Positions 1-8,224 of a stretch of DNA of 45,757 bases are shown piece after piece. The notes below the pieces were generated by a model that made no database searches, was not told the DNA's origin, and saw only the letters and a program-made list of their open reading frames with translations. Numbering within the stretch: position 1 is the stretch's first letter; each line of letters begins with the position of its first letter. Position numbers and translations under genes: made by a program. The DNA comes from Terriglobia bacterium. GTDB taxonomy: Bacteria > Acidobacteriota > Polarisedimenticolia > Polarisedimenticolales > JAIQFR01. The DNA lies in the NCBI GenBank assembly GCA_020073205.1, contig JAIQFR010000024.1, forward strand, positions 1 to 45,757, read 5' to 3'.

Positions 1-1314
1 ACGCCTCGTGCCGCGAGCGGCCCGGGCGAGGAACGCCGCGACGTCCTCCGCCCCCTGGCCGCGCTCGCGCAGGAGCCGGAGCAGCTCCGGCTCGGTCGCG
101 CCGAGCACCTGCGCTTCGCGGAGTCCGAACAGGTCGAGGAAGGCGCGGTTGGTCATCCGCACCACCGACCCTCCCGGCAGGTCCGCGAGCGACACCACGC
201 CGTCCGTGGTCGCCTCGAGGACCGCGTCGAGACGCGACTCGTTCTCCCGGAGTTCGGCCCCGAGGCGGCGGGCCACGGTCTCGTCCGAGGCCGCGCCGAC
301 CACCGCCGGCTCCCCGTCCACGATCGCCGTCGCGAGCGACAGCTTGACGTCGGGGCCGCCGCGGCCGTCGGCCGGAACGAGCGTCACGTGGAGGTCCTGC
401 CGCTCGCCGGGGCGGCATCTCTCGAGCCGCGAGAGGTGCTCCTCGAGCACCATCACGTCTCGGGTCGCGACGAGGTCCCGGAGCCGCGCGCCGACGAGGC
501 TCTCGGGGCGCCCGCCGAGCATCGCCGCCATGACGGGGTTGAGGAACGCGATCTTCCCGCCGCGCAGCACGACCACGGCCTCCGGGATTCCCTCCACGAG
601 CGCGCGGTATCGCGCCTCCGACCCCCTGAGCTCCTCCTCGAGCCGCACCTCCGCGTCCACGTTCTTGACCACGATGAGGTAGCCGCGCGCCTCCCCCACC
701 GGTCCGCCGCGGAGCCGGACCTTCACGCTCCCGTGGAACTTCGTTCCGTCGCGCCGGAGCAGCACCGAGCGTGCCTCGACCCCGTGCTCCCTGAGACTCT
801 TCCTCCCGAGCTTGGGCAGCAGGTCCTTCCAGGCGGCCTCGTCGAACACCATCGAGGCTGGCCGCCCGAGCACCTCGTCCTCGTCCCAGCCGAGCAGCAC
901 GGCGGCCCCGGCGCTCAGGCTGCGGATATCGAAGTCCCCGTCGGTGGTCATGAGCGCGAGGTCGTGGGCGACGTCCTCCAGCGCGCGGAGACCTTCTCGC
1001 CTCCCCTCGGCCTCGGCGCCGCGCGCCGTCAGCTCCTGGCCCAGCCTGTTCACCGCGTCCGCCAGGACGACGAAGGGCGACCGGGGGTCGAGCTCTGCCG
1101 GGCGCGCCGCGCGGCCGGTGCGGAGCGACTCCACCGCCAGCACGACCTCGCGAAGGTCGCGCCGCTGCTGCCTTCGGGAGAGGAGGAGCAGGAGGAACAG
1201 CAGCACCGCGAGCGAAGTCAGGCCGACCCCGATGACGAACAGGAGCCCGGCGTTCCCGGCCAGCAGCCCTTCCACGGCGGTTCCTTGCGCTCCCGCGGCG
1301 ACGTCCGGCGTCAT
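1..1314 (-). CDS. Membrane-anchored multi-PAS sensor protein, probable histidine kinase (partial, C-terminus outside window)
   Basis: Reading the minus strand from the ATG at 1314 gives 438 uninterrupted codons to the window edge. Residues 15-46 form one hydrophobic helix followed by an RRQQRRD stop-transfer run. After a short coiled linker come three PAS-like repeats, roughly residues 110-225, 230-340 and 345-435. The second has a typical PAS start (EARYRALVEGIPEAVVVL, then the FLNP signature), and the third reads ESRLDAVLEATTDGVV. The catalytic part would lie beyond the edge, so histidine kinase is inference; a GGDEF output is possible. A GAGGCGG ribosome site precedes the ATG. It lies 28 nt after the EAL gene and 3' of a response regulator on the same strand, so it probably belongs to one signalling operon. 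Confidence 0.8.
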   Translation of the reverse strand, partial: MTPDVAAGAQGTAVEGLLAGNAGLLFVIGVGLTSLAVLLFLLLLLSRRQQRRDLREVVLAVESLRTGRAARPAELDPRSPFVVLADAVNRLGQELTARGAEAEGRREGLRALEDVAHDLALMTTDGDFDIRSLSAGAAVLLGWDEDEVLGRPASMVFDEAAWKDLLPKLGRKSLREHGVEARSVLLRRDGTKFHGSVKVRLRGGPVGEARGYLIVVKNVDAEVRLEEELRGSEARYRALVEGIPEAVVVLRGGKIAFLNPVMAAMLGGRPESLVGARLRDLVATRDVMVLEEHLSRLERCRPGERQDLHVTLVPADGRGGPDVKLSLATAIVDGEPAVVGAASDETVARRLGAELRENESRLDAVLEATTDGVVSLADLPGGSVVRMTNRAFLDLFGLREAQVLGATEPELLRLLRERGQGAEDVAAFLARAARGTRR

Positions 1315-1342
1315 GAGCCCGCCTCGCCCGCCTTTCCCCGGC

Positions 1343-2689
1343 CTAGTGTCCTTCGCCCCGCGGATCCGTCGGCTCCGGCGGCGCGCCGGGCGCCGACGGT
1401 CCCGCGAAGAGGTATCCCTGCCCGAGCGGCGCGCCCGCCTTGCGGATCGCCGCCGCCTCGCTCTCGGACTCGATCCCCTCGGCGACCACGGCGGCTCCGA
1501 TCCGCCGACCGATGTGCACGAGGGACGAGATCAGCTCCTGCTGGATCAGGTTCTCGTCGACGCCCCGCACGAGGCTCACGTCGACCTTGAGGTAGTCCGG
1601 TCGCACCTTCTCGATGGTCGCGAGGCTCGCGTAGCCGGTCCCCACGTCGTCCAGCGCGACGCCGAACCCGCGCTTCCTGAGCGCCTCGAACCCCGCCGCG
1701 AGACGCGTGGGGTCGTTGTCGGGCCCGCGCTCGGAGACCTCGAGCACGAGGTCCCGGGGCCGCAGCGACGATGCCATCAGGAGGCGGGTGAACGACTCCT
1801 CGAACCACTCGGGGTCGGAGAGCGAGCCGGGAAGGACGTTGAGGAAGATCTTGCCTCGGCCCTTCTCGGCCATCGCGCCCGAGCCCTGCACTGCCCGCCG
1901 CCGGCACAGCCGGTCGAGGTCCGCCGCCATCCCGAGGCGGACCGAGAGCGCGAACATCGCGGCGGGATTCTCGAACCCGCTTCCCTTCGGGCCGCGCGCC
2001 AGCGCCTCGTACCCGACGACCTCGAGCGTGGCGAGGTCGACCACCGGCTGGAAGACGGCGGAGACCTCGGCCTCCCGGATGATCCGCCTGAGCTCCGCGC
2101 CGCGAATCGTCTCCGCGCGACGATAGCGCCGCTGGGTCAGCGTCCGGGCCTCCTCGACCGCCGCGTGCACGCGCCGCTCGAACCGGTAGAACGGGTCCTC
2201 CGAGAGCAACGCGTGCCCGACTCGGAACGCCAGGCGGGGGGAGAGCCCCGCCCACTCCTCGTCGTCGAAGGCCTGGTCGAGACGGGCGCACACCGCCGAC
2301 GCCATCTTCGCGAGGTCCGCGGGCTCCACCTCCGTCCCCGACGCCGTCTCGGGGACGAACGCGACCAGGCGGTCGCCCGCCACGCCGTTGACCGCGAGGA
2401 GCGACCCTTCCGGCAGATCGGTTCCCGGGAGGCCCTTCAGCACCTCGGCGATCCTCGCGAGCACGCGGTCGAAGACCTGCCAGCCGTACAGCGACTCCAC
2501 CAGATCGAGGTTCGCGACGTCCACGTGCAGCACGCCGAGGTGGCGACGGCCGTCGAGGGCCGAGCGGAGCGGGTCGAAGAGGAGCGCATAGGCCGGGAGC
2601 CCCGTGATCCGGTCGTGCAGGGCGCTACGGAGCTTGAGGAACTCGTTGCGCTGGCGATCGTCGAGCGGACCCGGCTCGCGGGGGTCCAC
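1343..2689 (-). CDS. Degenerate GGDEF / EAL domain protein (putative c-di-GMP phosphodiesterase)
   Basis: The protein has 448 residues. The GTG at 2689 is chosen because it starts 2 nt after the TGA of the response regulator; the frame is open further upstream but that part is the shadow of the regulator. The N-terminal half resembles a GGDEF domain starting at DRITGLPAY, but the signature position reads AGDRL, so cyclase activity is unlikely. The C-terminal half is an EAL domain: YEALARG carries the EAL motif, followed by FLNV, LVLEVSE, DDVGTGYASL, YLKVD and VVAEGIE. These contain the metal-binding and catalytic acidic residues known for EAL phosphodiesterases, so hydrolysis of c-di-GMP is plausible. 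The inactive GGDEF may act as a GTP sensor. It ends with TAG. Confidence 0.9.
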   Translation of the reverse strand: MDPREPGPLDDRQRNEFLKLRSALHDRITGLPAYALLFDPLRSALDGRRHLGVLHVDVANLDLVESLYGWQVFDRVLARIAEVLKGLPGTDLPEGSLLAVNGVAGDRLVAFVPETASGTEVEPADLAKMASAVCARLDQAFDDEEWAGLSPRLAFRVGHALLSEDPFYRFERRVHAAVEEARTLTQRRYRRAETIRGAELRRIIREAEVSAVFQPVVDLATLEVVGYEALARGPKGSGFENPAAMFALSVRLGMAADLDRLCRRRAVQGSGAMAEKGRGKIFLNVLPGSLSDPEWFEESFTRLLMASSLRPRDLVLEVSERGPDNDPTRLAAGFEALRKRGFGVALDDVGTGYASLATIEKVRPDYLKVDVSLVRGVDENLIQQELISSLVHIGRRIGAAVVAEGIESESEAAAIRKAGAPLGQGYLFAGPSAPGAPPEPTDPRGEGH

Positions 2690-2691
2690 GG

Positions 2692-3096
2692 TCAGGCCCC
2701 CCGCGGCAGCGAGCCCGCTCGCGCTCCGCCGCCGCTGAGCACGCGTCGCACGCGAGAGAGCAGCTCGTCCACCCCGAACGGCTTGGTCAGGTAGTCCGCC
2801 GCGCCTTCCTGCAGGCCGTGAACCTTGTCGCGGGCCTCTCCCTTCACCGAGAACATCATCACCGGGAGATCGCGGATCGCCTCGTCCGCCTTCAGGAGCC
2901 GCAGCGTCTCCCAGCCGTCCATCTCCGGCATGTTGATGTCCAGGAGGACGAGGTCGAAGTGCTCCCGCCGCGCGAGACGGAGCGCGTCGAGCCCCGTCCT
3001 GGCGCAAGCGACCTCGTACGCGGCGGCACCGAGGGCCGTCGCGGCGAACTCCTGGATCGTGGGCTCGTCGTCGACCACGAGGATGCGCGCGCTCAC
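2692..3096 (-). CDS. Single-domain response regulator (REC)
   Basis: The 134-residue protein is a stand-alone receiver domain of CheY type. It begins ILVVDDEP, with the acidic pair at residues 9-10, and the phospho-acceptor is Asp53 in LLDINMPEMDG. The conserved Ser at FSVK and the Lys in YLTKPFG are present. There is no DNA-binding output domain. It is the first gene of a minus-strand run with the EAL protein (2-nt gap) and the PAS sensor, so it probably receives phosphate from that sensor or from another kinase and acts by protein contact. The 281-nt gap upstream, to the end of the Fn3 gene, must hold its promoter; I see no clear -35/-10 pair there. Confidence 0.93.
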   Translation of the reverse strand: MSARILVVDDEPTIQEFAATALGAAAYEVACARTGLDALRLARREHFDLVLLDINMPEMDGWETLRLLKADEAIRDLPVMMFSVKGEARDKVHGLQEGAADYLTKPFGVDELLSRVRRVLSGGGARAGSLPRGA

Positions 3097-3377
3097 GTCG
3101 GACTCCCTTCGCGCTTGGGTCGCACGTCGTCGCCCGGCAGGATCGTGGTCATCCGGCCCCCCCTCCGGTCCAGGGCGTCATCCTCTGCGCGAGCGAATCG
3201 CGGTACCGCCGTTCCGCCAACTCTCGGGAAAGGTACCACGCTGCGGAGATAAGGGGCAACGCGAATTGTGCACCTTTCGGTGCCGAAAAGTCCGAGCTTT
3301 CGGGGTTTTCGGGAGCTTCGGCGGTGCGGCGCTCGATCGGCGGGCGCGGTTCGCTGTACGAGCGACTCGGCCCGCCC

Positions 3378-5036
3378 TCAGTTCTTCTTCTTGTGTCCCT
3401 TCGCGTCCGGAACGGCCTGCGCGTGCGCGGCGACGGAAACGTTGCCCGAGCGATCCACGGCGAACGCGCTGAACGAGTACGTGATTCCGTTGACGAGCCC
3501 GCTCATCGTGAGACTGCCCTGGCTTCCCGGATTGCCCGCCTTCGCGGTCACGGCATGACCATCGACGGGGCTCGTCGGAAAGCTCCCGTCGGTGCGACAG
3601 CGGATGACGGTCTGCTGGAAGTCGGTGTCCCTCGGATTGCGCCAGCTCAGGCTGACGAGAGCGCTGCCGGGAGTCGCCGTGAAAGGCACCGGTGCCTCGG
3701 GCGCGATCTGGTCGTCGACGGGCTGCTCGGTCGGAACGAAGTCCCGGTCGTCGGTCAGCAGGATCCGGTCGGCCATCGCCTGCGCATCGTAACCGCCCAG
3801 CTCGATCGCGTGAAGTCCCTGCGTGAGCGCGTAGGCGCCTCCAGCGATCCACGTCCACGCGCCGTAACGCGACGCGAAGACCGGCTGGAGCCCGGCGCCG
3901 TCGACCGACTCGAACCACGAGCTCGACTGCGCGTCCTGGGCGAAGACGCGCACCCACAAGTACCAGGTGCCGGCGGTCGGGACATCGATACCGTAGCTCG
4001 CGGTTCCAGCGGGGTTGGCCGCGCCGCCGATCGGCGTGCCGGCGGGTGTCGTGATCGCGCCCGAGTCGAACATGCCGACTCCGCTCGCCATCTGGACCGG
4101 CGAGACCAGATTCCCGCATTCGGTCTCGAACCTCAGGTGCGCGTAGGAGCTGGCGGAGGTCGCGAAGCTCAGGTCCGGCGACGAGATCGCTGCATTGCCG
4201 GCCGCGTCCGCGCTCCTCACTTGAGCCTGGTAGGTCGACGCAGGATCGAGCCCCTCCAGGACGACCGCGTGCGCGGTTCCGAGGGTGGAGTCGACCTCCG
4301 TCTGCTGATACCCGGTCTGGCCGCTCTTGCGGTAGAGGACCTGGCTGTCGGCCGGCTCGTCCGTCGTCCACGTGATCGTCGCCCGCGTGGCACCGACGCT
4401 CCCCGACTGCACCGCGGACACGGACGGCGGCGTCGTGGCCGCCCGGACGGTGAAGAGCCCGAGCCCGGTTCCCGAGGCCTGGTTGGGACTCGTGACCGTG
4501 ATGCTGGAGGGTCCCAAAGGCGCTGAGTCGCTCACGCTGATCGCGGCCGTGAGCTGTCCGCACGCGCTCACCGTCACGGAGTTCACGGTGATCCCGGGGG
4601 ATCCGAACCGCACCGTGGAACCCGCCACGAAGTTGGAGCCGCCGATGGCGACGTCGAGCGCCCGACCCTGCGCGGCGGCCGACGGGCTCGTGCTCGCCAC
4701 GAGCGGCGCCGGCCAGCTGGCCACCTCATTCGAGTAATTATTGCTCGCGTATCCCTGAGTATCGTAGGACTTGACCACGAAGTACCAGGTCGTGCAGTCG
4801 GCGAGTCCCGAGACCGTCGTGGCCGTCACGTTCCCGACGTCGAGGACCTGGGTGTAACTCCGCGACCCCATGCCGTACTACACGCGATAGCCCGCCAGGT
4901 CCGTACAGACGCTCGCATCCTCGTTCTGCGTAACGGGATCCCACGTCAGCGCCTGCGTTCCCGCGAGCGCGGGTAGCGTCGTGAGGGCGATCAGGAGCGC
5001 GAGGGTCCGTGGAAGCCGGGACGAGGTCCGCATCAT
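3378..5036 (-). pseudogene. Secreted fibronectin-III/IPT multidomain protein interrupted by an in-frame amber codon
   Basis: From the ATG pair at 5036/5033 the frame encodes a Sec signal peptide (basic MMRTSSR, hydrophobic core, cleavage near ALA-GTQA) and the start of a fibronectin-III domain. At 4878-4880 it meets TAG where the family normally has Tyr (GYRV-stop-YG against the usual YRVYYG). The same frame then runs open for about 500 codons: rest of Fn3, an IPT/TIG-like domain, a second Fn3 (PPSVSAVQSG onward), a beta-rich region with the look of a carbohydrate-binding module, a third Fn3 and a basic KGHKKKN tail. An ATG at 4871 could reinitiate but would give a product without a signal peptide. 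A single base change (TAC or TAT to TAG) or a sequencing error explains it. Confidence 0.75.
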
Positions 5037-5427
5037 CGTTGGGCTCTCCGACCACGGTCGAGGCGTCGGACCGCGGGCAGCGAACCGAGCGAGATGCGTG
5101 CCAGGTTAGAACAATACGATAACGCAATCAGATTAAATAAGTCGTCGAGTTCTCGGAGTGCATCGCAGCGACGTCGATGTTGGTTTCTCTACGCCGGTTC
5201 ACGCCCGCGCGTGACGACTCTCAGCGCTGGCTTACGGGGTCGCGCGCTTCCAGGCTCGGTGATCGCGGCCGAGCGCAGCGGCGCCTCGAGGCGGCCGTTG
5301 CAATCGGCGTGTTATCTGGAGCGGGAAACGGGATTCGAACCCGCGACCCTCAGCTTGGGAATCCAATTCCGTCCGGGTCCATACGGAAAGATACGGTCAT
5401 TCCGCGCTTTCTCTGACACACTGACCA
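5037..5427. other. Intergenic region holding the left end of the integrated element
   Basis: The 391 nt between the start of the Fn3 gene and the end of the integrase gene contain no credible gene. Around 5105-5145 there is an AT-rich patch unusual for this genome, probably the promoter region of the leftward Fn3 gene. From 5317 the sequence is a copy of the 3' half of tRNA-Gly, and from 5362 it belongs to the element. The tRNA copy lacks the 5' half and cannot be functional. Confidence 0.6.
5317..5361. repeat. Left attachment site: 45-bp copy of tRNA-Gly 3' half
   Basis: It is identical over 45 bp to 14683-14727. It starts with the complement of the encoded CCA end and runs through the T arm, variable region and anticodon stem to nucleotide 32 of the anticodon loop. 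The bases beside the repeat differ (C versus T at 5316/14682, T versus G at 5362/14728). This is the displaced original 3' end of the tRNA gene left by site-specific integration. Confidence 0.92.
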
Positions 5428-6615
5428 CTAGGACGCGCATAGACCTGCGACCTTTGCAGCGACCTGTGTTTCGCTCTGCGTCGCTGCCGCGAGCGTCCCG
5501 GCCGTTCCGTTGAGGCGGTTCGCCGCCGCGCGAAGGTAGTCGGGTGAGAAGTGGGCGTACCGCTGGACCATCTCGATCGAGCGCCAGCCACCGAGCTTCA
5601 TGAGCGTGTACAGGTCGGTTCCCACCGCCACCTGCCGCGAGGCCCAGGTATGCCGGAGGTCGTGGAAGTGGAGCGCGTCGAGAACGGCCGCGCGCTCCGG
5701 GTTTCTCGGGATCTCCTTCTCCGCGTCGCCGTCGCGCACCGCAGCGGCCAGCTTCTCCCTCGCGTCCTCCCACGAGCCTTGTAGGGACTTCAGCGGCTCC
5801 CCCTGGTAGCTGAACACGTGGTTGTGCTTCACGTGCCGTGGCAATGCCTTGAGGATCACCAGGAGGTCGTCGCCGACGGGGAGCGCCCGGGCATCACCGC
5901 TCTTCGTATGCCGGAGGTGGATCGTCCGGCGCTTGAGGTCCACGGCGTCCCAGGTCAGCCCGAGGATCTCGCCGCGCCTGCAGCCCGTGAGGAGCGCGAA
6001 CCGGGCGGCGGGAACGACGTGCTTCTGGGCGAGCTCGAGCAGCTTGTCGGACTCGTACTGCGAGAGGAACACCTCGCGGGTCGGGGGCTCGTGCATGTAC
6101 CGGATCTTCGCGGCCGGGTTCGTGGTCAGGTAACCCCACTCGACCGCCCGACCCAGGAGGTTCTTGAGGAACCGAATCGAGTGGTTCACGGTGACGGGCT
6201 CGACCGTCTTCGACCGCTTGGCGACGAACGACTGGATCCGCCCGGGCTTCAGCTCGTCGAGCCAGACGGTCCCGAACTCGGCGACGGCCTGCCGCTCCAT
6301 CGGCTCGAAGTAGGTCGTCGCAGATCGCCGGAGCGCGCCGTGGTTCTTGTGGAACTCCTCAACGAACTTGTTGAACCGGATCCGGCCGCGTGCCGCGCGC
6401 TTCCGCTTCACGTTGGGCGGGACGTACGCGGGGTCCTCGTCGATCAGTCGACGTCGGGACTTCGCGAGTCCCCGCGCCTGGTCTTCGTCGAGGCCGACCT
6501 TCTCGGTGATCGGCCGCCCCTGGTACGAGTACCGCGCGAAGTAGACCCGTTTCCCGTCACTCACGCGGACGTACGAGAGCACGCCGTCACCGTGGAACGT
6601 GAACTTCTTCGCCAT
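5428..6615 (-). CDS. Tyrosine recombinase / phage-type integrase
   Basis: The 395-residue protein starts at the ATG at 6615, which has GGAGGA seven bases upstream; an in-frame GTG at 6621 is less likely. The N-terminal part (residues 1-65) resembles an arm-binding domain, residues 75-165 a SAM-like core-binding domain, and residues 180-380 the catalytic domain. All catalytic positions can be seen: Arg213 in TGCRRGE, Lys238 in HTKSG, His318 and Arg321 in HDLRH, Trp344 in LGGW and the nucleophile Tyr353 in QRYAH. It lies at the end of the element distal to the intact tRNA, reading toward the left attachment site. The 25-bp end repeat overlaps its last codons. It should catalyse integration into, and with a directionality factor excision from, tRNA-Gly. 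Confidence 0.95.
   Translation of the reverse strand: MAKKFTFHGDGVLSYVRVSDGKRVYFARYSYQGRPITEKVGLDEDQARGLAKSRRRLIDEDPAYVPPNVKRKRAARGRIRFNKFVEEFHKNHGALRRSATTYFEPMERQAVAEFGTVWLDELKPGRIQSFVAKRSKTVEPVTVNHSIRFLKNLLGRAVEWGYLTTNPAAKIRYMHEPPTREVFLSQYESDKLLELAQKHVVPAARFALLTGCRRGEILGLTWDAVDLKRRTIHLRHTKSGDARALPVGDDLLVILKALPRHVKHNHVFSYQGEPLKSLQGSWEDAREKLAAAVRDGDAEKEIPRNPERAAVLDALHFHDLRHTWASRQVAVGTDLYTLMKLGGWRSIEMVQRYAHFSPDYLRAAANRLNGTAGTLAAATQSETQVAAKVAGLCAS
5442..5466. repeat. Left copy of 25-bp subterminal repeat (candidate integrase arm site)
   Basis: These 25 bp match 14602-14626 with one mismatch (position 5456) and in the same orientation. Each copy itself contains three GACCT half-repeats. This copy lies about 80 bp inside the left attachment repeat, within the integrase 3' end. 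Paired subterminal direct repeats are the usual layout of arm-type sites for tyrosine integrases. Confidence 0.65.
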
Positions 6616-6617
6616 CG

Positions 6618-6896
6618 TCACTCCTCCGCTGCGACTTCCGCCTGAGACTCGGTGACGATCCGAGCCACTACCTCCGCCAGCGGGAGGCTCCCGTCGGGAT
6701 TCACGGTGACGTGGGCCCGAAGCACCCGGTGTTCGATGACCCGCTGCAGGATCAGGAGGACATCGAGCGGAGGTACCCCGTATTGTTCAAAGGTGCTCTC
6801 GATCTGGAGCGCGATCTCCTTGATGTCATCCTCGAATGGGGTCAGCTTGCAGTGTGCAGACGTCTGCACTCTGGGCTTCTCGGATGTCTTCGCCAT
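6618..6896 (-). CDS. Small element protein of unknown function, cotranscribed with the integrase
   Basis: The 92-residue product starts at the ATG at 6896, behind a strong AGGAGG site; an in-frame ATG at 6995, also with a GGAGGT site, would add 33 Arg-rich residues. The protein is largely helical (ESTFEQYGVPPLDVLLILQR) with no motif I recognise. Its stop lies 2 nt before the integrase ATG and the integrase ribosome site lies inside its last codons, so the two are coupled. In other elements a short gene in this place often encodes a directionality or regulatory factor, but this protein has no visible HTH. A 16-bp perfect palindrome lies near the start of the gene. Confidence 0.7.
   Translation of the reverse strand: MAKTSEKPRVQTSAHCKLTPFEDDIKEIALQIESTFEQYGVPPLDVLLILQRVIEHRVLRAHVTVNPDGSLPLAEVVARIVTESQAEVAAEE
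6854..6869. repeat. 16-bp perfect palindrome inside the small gene upstream of the integrase
   Basis: GTGCAGACGTCTGCAC is a perfect palindrome and extends to 22 bp with one mismatched pair. It lies inside the coding sequence shortly after the start codon. It could be an operator for a dimeric regulator such as the HTH protein of the element, or chance in codons for Gln-Thr-Ser-Ala. Confidence 0.3.
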
Positions 6897-7121
6897 CGGA
6901 TCCTCCTCGCGCCGCTCGGGGCGCACGTGAGCGGAGGAACGACGCAGGGCTTGAGCCTCGCGGTCTGTTCGGGGAGAATGCGCGAAGCGGGCCATGCGGG
7001 TAACCTCCGCGTGGTTCGTTAGGTCCCGTCGCCGGTTCACGCCGGCGCCGGGGCCGCTTTCGAGGCGAACGCTACGCCCGGTTCTCGATCGAGTCAAGCG
7101 ACGACTCAGGAGTTGCCTGCC

Positions 7122-7835
7122 ATGGCTCACTCGAATGAAGCACCGTGGAAAGGCGATAAGTCGGTGATCTTCGGTGCCGTACTCGGTGCGCTTGTGCTTG
7201 CGGCATCGATCTGGGCATGGTACGAGCCGGGCAAAGCCGCCACGGTGGTCTACGCCCTCACCGCGATCGCGGTCATTTGGTACAGCGTCTTGACGAATTT
7301 CATTCGCCGCAGCGCAGACGAAGAAAGGCGCCACCGCAGCACGCCCGTTTTGGGGTTCGCCATCGCCTGCGTGCGTAGTGAGGATCCAGACCTCGATGTT
7401 CGCTTTATCGTCAAGAACAACACCGGCAGACTGGCCGTGATCCGGCCCACGATTCGTCTGCGCTCTTGGCAAGGATTTCACACCTTCGAAAACGGGGTCT
7501 ACGCAGGGAGCGAGGACTGGGAAATCTGGGCATTCGACGAGTGGAGTGGCCATTTCCCGCTCGCGCAAATGGTTCCTGGTCTTCGCGCGCCAGACGGTTA
7601 CAACCCCCGCGCTGGGATGCAGTGGCCTATTTCCCTCGATGTTCAGGTGGTCGTCTACAATTCCAATGGAGAATTCCAATACCTGTTTCGCCGCGAGTAT
7701 CACGTCGAGATCGTTGAGGATATGCGGTTCGGCAAATCCTGGCCCGAAATCGCGATCGACGCCTTTCCAGATTGCGCGCCCTACCCAGCGCGAATCACTC
7801 GGCGCGCAACGATTGGTTCCTCCGCTTCGCTTTAG
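7122..7835 (+). CDS. Two-TM membrane protein of unknown function (candidate cargo gene)
   Basis: This is the only plus-strand gene in the element. The ATG at 7122 is chosen because AGGAG ends 9 nt upstream; a TTG at 7113 would abut the ribosome site. The 237-residue protein has two hydrophobic helices at about residues 15-35 and 41-59, then a basic RRSADEERRHR stretch and a soluble beta-rich domain of about 160 residues (LDVRFIVKNNTGRLAVI, LDVQVVVYNSNGEF). Base composition is visibly less GC-rich than its neighbours and codon use differs, suggesting separate acquisition. I do not recognise the family. Position, opposite strand and composition suit a cargo (moron) gene; a membrane effector in phage interference is one possibility, without direct evidence. 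Confidence 0.75.
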   Translation: MAHSNEAPWKGDKSVIFGAVLGALVLAASIWAWYEPGKAATVVYALTAIAVIWYSVLTNFIRRSADEERRHRSTPVLGFAIACVRSEDPDLDVRFIVKNNTGRLAVIRPTIRLRSWQGFHTFENGVYAGSEDWEIWAFDEWSGHFPLAQMVPGLRAPDGYNPRAGMQWPISLDVQVVVYNSNGEFQYLFRREYHVEIVEDMRFGKSWPEIAIDAFPDCAPYPARITRRATIGSSASL

Positions 7836-7858
7836 GTGACGCTGCGACGTGACGGTAG

Positions 7859-8071
7859 TCACCGCTCCCGCCTCTCCGCCTCGGTCATCTCCCGCACCAG
7901 GAACACGCCACACTCGACGCAGTAGGGTGGCCGGCATCGGTGGATGCGGACCGGCACGATCCACCACCGCCGCCGATCCCCGTAGCCGATCTCGATACGC
8001 ACCGGGTGGCAGTCCACGGGAGGGGCTCGCCGCATCGGTGGCGCCTCGAGGAGGTCACGGCGGAAGTCCAT
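7859..8071 (-). CDS. Small Cys-containing protein, possible zinc-binding
   Basis: The 70-residue product starts at the ATG at 8071, six bases after a GGGGG run; an in-frame ATG at 8077 is the alternative. A longer frame upstream crosses the terminator-like hairpin and is unlikely to be used. It has a Cys-His pair (DCHP) and a later group HRCRPPYCVECG, which could together bind one zinc ion, with Trp-Trp and basic residues between. It ends convergently with the plus-strand membrane gene with a 23-nt gap. Function is unknown; small zinc proteins are common in phages as regulators or capsid partners. Confidence 0.5.
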   Translation of the reverse strand: MDFRRDLLEAPPMRRAPPVDCHPVRIEIGYGDRRRWWIVPVRIHRCRPPYCVECGVFLVREMTEAERRER

Positions 8072-8093
8072 CGACATCCCCCATGAAAGAAAC

Positions 8094-8144
8094 GTCCCGG
8101 CCGGCGTACGAGGGTCAAAGTTCCCTTGGGCGTCCGGCCGGGAC
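8094..8144 (-). terminator. Probable intrinsic terminator after the capsid genes
   Basis: Perfect 11-bp arms GTCCCGGCCGG / CCGGCCGGGAC at 8094-8104 and 8134-8144 can form a GC-rich stem with a 29-nt loop. Read on the minus strand, the stem is followed by GTTTCTTTC. It sits 80 nt downstream of the last head gene. The large loop makes it weaker than a standard terminator. Confidence 0.45.
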
Positions 8145-8224
8145 CCGCGGGACACGCCCCGGCCCCGCACTGCACCGGCGGCCACGCGCAGAAAGGTAGA
8201 CGCGCAGCCGCCGGGATGGAGTTA

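Noticed and set aside
3378-5036. Amber readthrough or recoding as a general feature of the genome
   Set aside because: Other genes in the window, such as the EAL gene and the small head gene, end normally with TAG, so a local mutation or error is simpler.
5317-5400. A complete tRNA gene at the left element end
   Set aside because: Sequence identity stops at the anticodon loop; the 5' half is missing and the following bases cannot pair.
8072-8185. Longer start for the small Cys-containing protein
   Set aside because: The extension would read through the probable terminator hairpin and has no ribosome site; ATG 8071 is preceded by a GGGGG run.
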